Positions 59,308-64,000 of a stretch of 64,000 bases of DNA are shown in pieces. Location: positions 310,001 to 374,000 of the forward strand of contig NZ_FNFF01000006.1 in assembly GCF_900100315.1 (NCBI RefSeq), given 5' to 3'. The notes beneath the pieces are model-generated. The model searched no databases, was not told the origin of the DNA, and was given only the letters and a program-made list of their open reading frames with translations. The stretch's first letter is position 1, and every line of letters begins with the position of its first letter. Source of the stretch: Streptomyces indicus (GTDB lineage: Bacteria; Actinomycetota; Actinomycetes; Streptomycetales; Streptomycetaceae). The translations under genes were made by a program, and so were the position numbers.

Positions 59308-60290
59308 GTCCTCGACGGTACGTGGAGGGTTTCGCTCCGGTCTTGTACGTTCTTGCGGGCGGCGGAGCCCGTACCGTCGGCGCCGCGGCCCGGCTCGACG
59401 CCGCTGGCTCGCCCGACCTCGGCACCGCGCGCGCCCCCGGCCTCGCGGACCGGACGGCCGATCTCGTACGGAGCTCCGCGGCCTCGCTGGTACGCCCCCG
59501 GCGGCACCCCCACGATCCGGCTGAAGTGCCGGTTGAGGTGCGGCTGGTCCGTGAACCCGACGGCGGCGGCGGCCTCGGCGGGCGCCGTCCCCGTGTCGAG
59601 CAGCTCACGGGCCCGGCGCACCCGCGCGTTGGTGAGCCAGCTGTGCGGCGGCATCCCGTACTGCTGCTTGAAGGCACGGAGCAGCGCGAACGGGCTGGTC
59701 CCGAGCTCGGCCGCCAGCGCTTCGAGCGTGGGCGGCTCGGTCATCCGCTCCTCGAGGACGGCCCGGGCGCGCAGCGCGTTGCGCGCCCCCGCCGAGCGCC
59801 TGGCGCGGGCGGGCAGCGCGCTGCCGTGCCGCCGCAGCAGCCGGGCGACCAGGACCTTGAGGACGGTGTCCGCGGCGAGGGCGTTGCCCTCCTCGGCGGC
59901 GCGGTGCACCTCCCGTATGAGATGGGCGCCTTCCGGATCGTGCACGTCCACCTCGCCGAAACCCGGCGTCCCGCGCAAGGTGGTCGTCTCCTCGGCGATC
60001 CTCGCGACGACTTCGGCGGAGGGGTAGAGCGTCGAGTAGACCCACCCCTCGGGCACCCCGGCCCGCGCGGAGTGCGGCACTTCGGGGTTGATCAGGATGA
60101 CGCTGCCGGGGCCGGCGTGCACGGTCCCGTCGGGCATGAACACGTCCTCGACCCCGCCGCTGACCGCCCCGAACACATAGCCCTCATGGCTGTGCCGGGT
60201 GAAGGTGTGGCGCACGTAGCGCGCCTTGAGCAGGTCGACCCCGGGCAGATGCTCGTGCTGCCAGAACCTCGCCCACTCCCCCTCGGCCAT
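59238..60290 (-). CDS. AraC-family regulator of azlCD
   Basis: A 350-residue regulator. The N-terminal cupin effector domain (residues 10-150) contains THRHSHEGY-like and GSVILINPEVPHSARAG motifs. Two HTH motifs of AraC type lie at about 185-285 (LEALAAELGTSPFALLRAFKQQYG; AAAAVGFTDQPHLNRHFSRIVGVPPGAYQRGR). The remaining 65 residues are a disordered tail that overlaps azlC. Gene order and strand imply it controls azlCD. The ATG at 60290 has a GGCGG site. Confidence 0.9.
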   Translation of the reverse strand: MAEGEWARFWQHEHLPGVDLLKARYVRHTFTRHSHEGYVFGAVSGGVEDVFMPDGTVHAGPGSVILINPEVPHSARAGVPEGWVYSTLYPSAEVVARIAEETTTLRGTPGFGEVDVHDPEGAHLIREVHRAAEEGNALAADTVLKVLVARLLRRHGSALPARARRSAGARNALRARAVLEERMTEPPTLEALAAELGTSPFALLRAFKQQYGMPPHSWLTNARVRRARELLDTGTAPAEAAAAVGFTDQPHLNRHFSRIVGVPPGAYQRGRGAPYEIGRPVREAGGARGAEVGRASGVEPGRGADGTGSAARKNVQDRSETLHVPSRTWQNSRHPHHPHLYVPKEEPPRG

Positions 60291-60341
60291 GCCGCCATTC
60301 TCGCAGGTCCGGTCGGCGCGGCGGCGTCCACGGCAAGACCA

Positions 60342-60398
60342 CGAAGAACCCTTCGCAAACATTCCTTCGCGAAGAACTCTTTGCGAAGAACTCTTTGC
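60342..60398. promoter_or_regulatory. Three direct repeats, operator-like
   Basis: CGAAGAACYCTTYGC occurs at 60342-60356, 60370-60384 and 60384-60398, the last two sharing one base. Spacing is 28 and 14 bp. Each unit is itself nearly palindromic (GCRAAGRGTTCTTCG on the other strand). It lies 17 bp before the winged-helix gene, in the divergent promoter region with the AraC gene. It is probably the binding site of the regulator at 60415. Confidence 0.7.
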
Positions 60399-60414
60399 GG
60401 TCTACGGTGGTCCT

Positions 60415-61065
60415 ATGACGGACGCGAAGCAGCAGGCGAACGAAGCGACCAAGACCCTGGCCGGCCGTGCAGGCGAGGAGGGCACGGTCGTCCTGGACGC
60501 GAAGGGCCTGCGCGCCCTCGCCCACCCCGTACGCGTGCAGCTGGTCGGGCTGCTGCGCAAGCACGGGCCGTCGACGGCCACGCGTCTCGCGGAGCGCCTC
60601 GGCGTCAACTCCGGCACCGCCAGCTACCACCTGCGCCAGCTCGGCGCGGCCGGCTTCGTCGAGGAGGACACCGCCCGGGGCAATGCGCGGGAGCGCTGGT
60701 GGCGGGCGGTCCACCGGACGACCGTCCTGAACGACCGGGGGCTCGCGGACCGGGAACCCGAAGCGGCCCTCGCCTATCTGCAGGCGATCACGGCCACCTA
60801 TACCCTGCGCACCCAGCAGACGCTGAACGAGCTGCACACGATGCCGCACGCCTGGCGGGGCACCTTCGACATGAGCGACTGGATCCTGCGGCTGACCCCC
60901 GAGGAAACCAGCACATTGCGCCGGGAGTTGGAGGAGGTCCTCGGCCGCTACCGGCGGGACGACCCCGAGCAGGCCGCGAGCGCGCCGGAAGGCGCGGAGC
61001 GGGTCAGCGTGATCACGCAGATCCTGCCGGAGCTGGACACGGCGGCGCCGGTGGAGGAGTCGTGA
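60415..61065 (+). CDS. ArsR-like winged-helix regulator
   Basis: A 216-residue regulator. The HTH (residues 28-95) reads LRALAHPVRVQLVGLLRKHG, then ATRLAERLGVNSGTASYHLRQL. The C-terminal 120 residues are helical and probably form the effector or dimer interface. The ATG follows GGTGG. It overlaps the exporter gene start (GTGA) and likely represses the pair through the triple repeats upstream. Confidence 0.9.
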   Translation: MTDAKQQANEATKTLAGRAGEEGTVVLDAKGLRALAHPVRVQLVGLLRKHGPSTATRLAERLGVNSGTASYHLRQLGAAGFVEEDTARGNARERWWRAVHRTTVLNDRGLADREPEAALAYLQAITATYTLRTQQTLNELHTMPHAWRGTFDMSDWILRLTPEETSTLRRELEEVLGRYRRDDPEQAASAPEGAERVSVITQILPELDTAAPVEES

Positions 61066-62567
61066 GGGGCCGCGGCCGGGGAGAAGCCCGGGACGGCACT
61101 CGGCCTGGCACGGTCACCCCAGACGCCCCGAGCGCCCCGGGCGCGCCAGAGACCCCGGACACCCTGGGCGCCTCGGACACCCCGGACACCCCGGGCGCCT
61201 CGAACACCCCGGCCGCCCCGGACACCGACGGCGACATACCCGCCCGCCCGTCCGTGCGCCCGCTCGCCGGAGTCCTCGCCGCCATGGCCGTATCGCTGAC
61301 GGGGACCCGTATCTCGGTCGTGGCCCTGCCCTGGTTCGTGCTCGTGACGACCGGCAGCGCGACGCGCACCGGCCTGGTCGCGTTCTGCGAAATGCTGCCG
61401 TACGTGCTGGTCAAGGCGTTCACCGGACCGCTGGTGGACCGCATCGGACCCCGGGCCGTGTCCTGGACCACGGACCTCGCCAGCGCCGCCGCAGCGGCTC
61501 TCGTGCCCCTCCTGCACGCCCTCGGTCTGCTGTCGTTCCCGGTGCTGCTGGCCCTGGTGGCGCTGATCGGGGCCGCCCGCGGACCGGGGGATCTCGCGAA
61601 GGAGGTCATGGTGCCGGAGGCCGCCGAGCGCGCCGCGGTACCGATGGAACGGGCCACCGGCCTGTCCGGCGTGATCGAACGGCTGGCCTCCACGATCGGC
61701 CCGGCGGCCGGCGGCGCGGTCGTGGCCCTGCTCGGCCCGCTCACCGGGCTCGCCGTCAACGCGGTCTGCTTCGCGCTCGGATCGGTGATCATCGGCCTCG
61801 CGCTGCCCCGCGGGATGGGGCGCGCGCCCGCGGTGGACCCCGCCCGGGCAGGCGAGGGCCAGGCAGCGGCGGAGCCGGGCTACTGGGGCCGCTTCGGCGA
61901 GGGCCTGGCCTTCCTCCGCGGCGACCGCCTGATGCTGAGCCTCATCGTCATGGTGAGCATCACCAACCTCTTCGACGCGGCGATCAGTACGGTGCTCATC
62001 CCCGTCTGGGCCGAGGAGTCGGGGCGCGGGCCGACGGCGATCGGCCTGGTGGGCAGCGTCATGGGGGCCACTGCGGTGGCCGGGAGCCTGATCGCCGCGA
62101 TGGCCGCGCACCGGCTGCGGCGCCGGGTGACCATCGTCGTCGGCTTCCTGCTCGTGGGCGCTCCGCGCTTCCTGATCCTTGCCTTCGACGCCCCGCTGGG
62201 CGCGGTCCTGGCCGTGTTCGCCATCAGCGGTTTCGGCGCGGGGTTCATCAACCCGGTGCTCGGCGCCCTCCTCATCGAGCGCGTGCCGCGCCGCATGCTC
62301 GGCCGGGTCAATGCGCTGGGCGATTCACTGGCCTGGGCCGGCATCCCGCTCGGCGGACTGCTCGCCGGCGCGGCGGTCGGGGCGACCGGCCTCGCGCCGG
62401 TCCTGATCGTCTGCGGCGCCGCGTACTTCCTGACCACGAACCTGGCCGGACTGCGGCCGGAATGGCGCGAGATGGACCGCGGACGCGGCACGAAGCCGCG
62501 GCACCCCGCACCGCACCCGGCGCGCGACCCCGCACCCGAATCCACGCCGCAACCAGAACGCACGTGA
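61062..62567 (+). CDS. MFS transporter
   Basis: A 501-residue exporter with 12 predicted membrane helices from residue about 68 to 470. The MFS loop motif is GPLVDRIGPRAVS, and RVPRRMLGRVNALGDSLAWAGIPLGG resembles the enterobactin exporter (EntS) subgroup. The GTG at 61062 has GGAGGAG and overlaps the regulator. Residues 1-62 are a repeat tract of Ala/Pro/Asp/Thr (encoded at 61116-61230) with no homologous role. The substrate is unknown; the EntS-like look leaves a siderophore or drug possible. Confidence 0.88.
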   Translation: MRGRGRGEARDGTRPGTVTPDAPSAPGAPETPDTLGASDTPDTPGASNTPAAPDTDGDIPARPSVRPLAGVLAAMAVSLTGTRISVVALPWFVLVTTGSATRTGLVAFCEMLPYVLVKAFTGPLVDRIGPRAVSWTTDLASAAAAALVPLLHALGLLSFPVLLALVALIGAARGPGDLAKEVMVPEAAERAAVPMERATGLSGVIERLASTIGPAAGGAVVALLGPLTGLAVNAVCFALGSVIIGLALPRGMGRAPAVDPARAGEGQAAAEPGYWGRFGEGLAFLRGDRLMLSLIVMVSITNLFDAAISTVLIPVWAEESGRGPTAIGLVGSVMGATAVAGSLIAAMAAHRLRRRVTIVVGFLLVGAPRFLILAFDAPLGAVLAVFAISGFGAGFINPVLGALLIERVPRRMLGRVNALGDSLAWAGIPLGGLLAGAAVGATGLAPVLIVCGAAYFLTTNLAGLRPEWREMDRGRGTKPRHPAPHPARDPAPESTPQPERT

Positions 62568-62595
62568 CAGGGCCTTGGCCGGGCCCTGACCGAGC

Positions 62596-62719
62596 ACTGG
62601 CCAGGCCCTGGCGGGGTGGTGACCGCACCCCGACAGGGCACTGGCCAGGCCCTGGCTGGTGACCGCACCCCGACAGGCCACTGGCCAGGCCCTGGCTGGT
62701 GACCGCACCCCGACAGCTC
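62596..62719. repeat. Three tandem 40-44-bp repeats
   Basis: Copies start at 62596, 62640 and 62680. Each reads ACTGGCCAGGCCCTGG followed by TGGTGACCGCACCCCGACAG. Copies 2 and 3 differ only near their ends. The internal CCAGGCCCTGG can fold. They lie between the MFS gene and lhr. Confidence 0.85.
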
Positions 62720-62832
62720 ACCCCATCGGCACCCGCGTCCACGGCCCGAATCCAGCACCCGCATCGCACCCGAACCCCGCCCGCGCACGCACCCCGCCGC
62801 CGATTGTCAGTGCCACGGTGCACGATGGCTGC

Positions 62833-64000
62833 ATGACCGGGAAAGCGCTCGACTCGTTCTCCCCCGCGACCCGCAGCTGGTTCACGGGGGCCTTCTCCGC
62901 GCCCACGGCCGCCCAGGAGGGCGCCTGGCGGGCCATCGCGGAGGGCTCGGACGTGCTCGTGGTCGCGCCGACCGGTTCCGGCAAGACGCTCGCCGCCTTC
63001 CTCTCCGCCCTCGACTCCCTGGCCAGCACCCCGCCGCCCGCCGACACGAAGAAGCGCTGCCGGGTCCTGTACGTGTCCCCGCTCAAGGCCCTGGCCGTCG
63101 ACGTCGAGCGCAATCTGCGCAGCCCGCTCACCGGCATCCGCCAGGAGTCCGTGCGCCTCGGCCTGCCCGAGCCGGAGATCAAGGTCGGGATCCGCTCCGG
63201 GGACACCCCGGCCGCCGAGCGCCGCGCGCTCACCACCCGTCCGCCGGACATCCTGATCACCACCCCTGAGTCCCTGTTCCTCATGCTCACCTCGGCCACC
63301 CGCGAGGCCCTGACCGGCATCGAGACCGTCATCCTCGACGAGGTGCACGCGGTGGCCGGCACCAAGCGCGGCGCCCATCTCGCCCTGTCCCTGGAGCGGT
63401 TGGACGAGCTGCTGCCGCGTCCGGCCCGCCGTATCGGGCTCTCCGCGACCGTACGGCCGGTGGACGAGGTGGCCCGTTACCTCTCCCCGCAGCGCCGCGT
63501 GGAGATCGTGCAGCCGCCCTCCGGCAAGGAGTTCGACCTCTCGGTGGTCGTCCCCGTCGAGGACATGGGCGAGCTCGCGGGCTCACCGGTCACCGACACG
63601 GACGGCGGCGGCCAGGCCGACCGCCCCTCCATCTGGCCGCATGTCGAGGAGAAGATCGCCGACCTCGTCCAGGCCCACCGGTCCACGATCGTGTTCGCCA
63701 ACTCCCGCCGCCTCGCCGAGCGCCTGTGCAACCGGCTGAACGAGATCGCGTACGAGAGGGCCACCGGCGAGACCATCCCCGAGGCGCATTCCCCGGCCGA
63801 GCTGATGGGCGGCTCGGGGGCTGCACAGGGCGCCCCGCCGATCCTCGCCCGCGCCCACCACGGCTCCGTATCGAAGGAACAGCGCGCCCTGGTCGAGGAG
63901 GACCTCAAAGCCGGCCGCCTGCCCGCCGTGGTCGCGACCTCATCCCTCGAACTCGGCATCGACATGGGCGCGGTGGATCTCGTCGTCCAGGTCGAGTCCC
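62833..64000 (+). CDS. lhr: Lhr-like ATP-dependent DNA helicase, C-terminus beyond the window
   Basis: The first 389 codons of a large superfamily 2 helicase, from the ATG at 62833 to the right edge. Motif I is APTGSGKT, Ia SPLKALAVDVERNL, motif II ILDEVHAV (DEVH), motif III GLSATVRP, motif IV IVFANSRRLAERL and motif V ATSSLELGIDMGAVDLV. Full-length actinobacterial Lhr is about 1500 residues, so most of the protein lies outside. Lhr translocates on ssDNA and unwinds RNA-DNA hybrids in repair. Confidence 0.92.
   Translation, partial: MTGKALDSFSPATRSWFTGAFSAPTAAQEGAWRAIAEGSDVLVVAPTGSGKTLAAFLSALDSLASTPPPADTKKRCRVLYVSPLKALAVDVERNLRSPLTGIRQESVRLGLPEPEIKVGIRSGDTPAAERRALTTRPPDILITTPESLFLMLTSATREALTGIETVILDEVHAVAGTKRGAHLALSLERLDELLPRPARRIGLSATVRPVDEVARYLSPQRRVEIVQPPSGKEFDLSVVVPVEDMGELAGSPVTDTDGGGQADRPSIWPHVEEKIADLVQAHRSTIVFANSRRLAERLCNRLNEIAYERATGETIPEAHSPAELMGGSGAAQGAPPILARAHHGSVSKEQRALVEEDLKAGRLPAVVATSSLELGIDMGAVDLVVQVES

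Noticed and set aside
59274..61061. Long N-terminal extension of the MFS gene
   Set aside because: It runs antisense to the AraC gene and overlaps the winged-helix gene. The GTG at 61062 has an ideal ribosome site.

Overview
The window is high-GC actinobacterial chromosome, almost certainly Streptomyces. The signs are strong G/C third-position bias, many GTG/TTG starts, GGAG-type ribosome sites, LTxxC lipoboxes, actinobacterial SOS boxes and rare TTA codons. From memory, the order nrdJ-nrdR-lexA-dinG ... hflX-rshA-dapF-miaA-miaB-gluDCBA-gluRK ... recX-recA ... lhr matches the conserved core of the S. coelicolor chromosome. I see no rRNA, tRNA, CRISPR array or IS element.

Layout. 1-500: start of an unrecognised gene running off the left edge. 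703-5296: a lower-GC accessory block on the minus strand, made of a tyrosine recombinase with all catalytic residues, a small XRE-type HTH protein and a 776-residue protein joining nine zinc ribbons to a catalytically degenerate recombinase domain, followed by an unknown protein. 5453-12721: DNA precursor and DNA damage genes (nrdJ, nrdR, lexA, dinG), with paired NrdR boxes and a LexA box. 12773-19815: an NRPS-independent siderophore operon (aminotransferase, two IucA/IucC synthetases, one acyltransferase). 20255-22874: two tandem lipoprotein trypsin-like proteases. 23105-34860: conserved housekeeping genes (hflX, M1 peptidase, rshA, dapF, miaA, miaB) with a small acidic protein and an antitoxin-like protein. 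35084-40839: the glutamate ABC importer gluABCD, divergent from the gluRK two-component system, then an orphan TAXI binding protein and an FAD monooxygenase.

43900-45076 holds a cysteine dioxygenase-rhodanese operon. It is preceded by a short cysteine-rich leader and a structure that can cover the dioxygenase ribosome site. 45146-47092 is recA-recX with its SOS box. 47413-56250 holds a LysE exporter, a NarL-type two-component pair, a compact cytochrome bd oxidase, an MMPL exporter and an AI-2E family protein. 56373-62567 holds small conserved proteins, an AzlCD exporter with its AraC regulator, and a winged-helix regulator-MFS pair with triple operator-like repeats. The 5' part of lhr ends the window.

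Three items deserve most attention: the recombinase/HTH/zinc-ribbon trio, the cysteine-codon leader before cysteine dioxygenase, and the siderophore operon that lacks the decarboxylase and N-hydroxylase its other genes predict.
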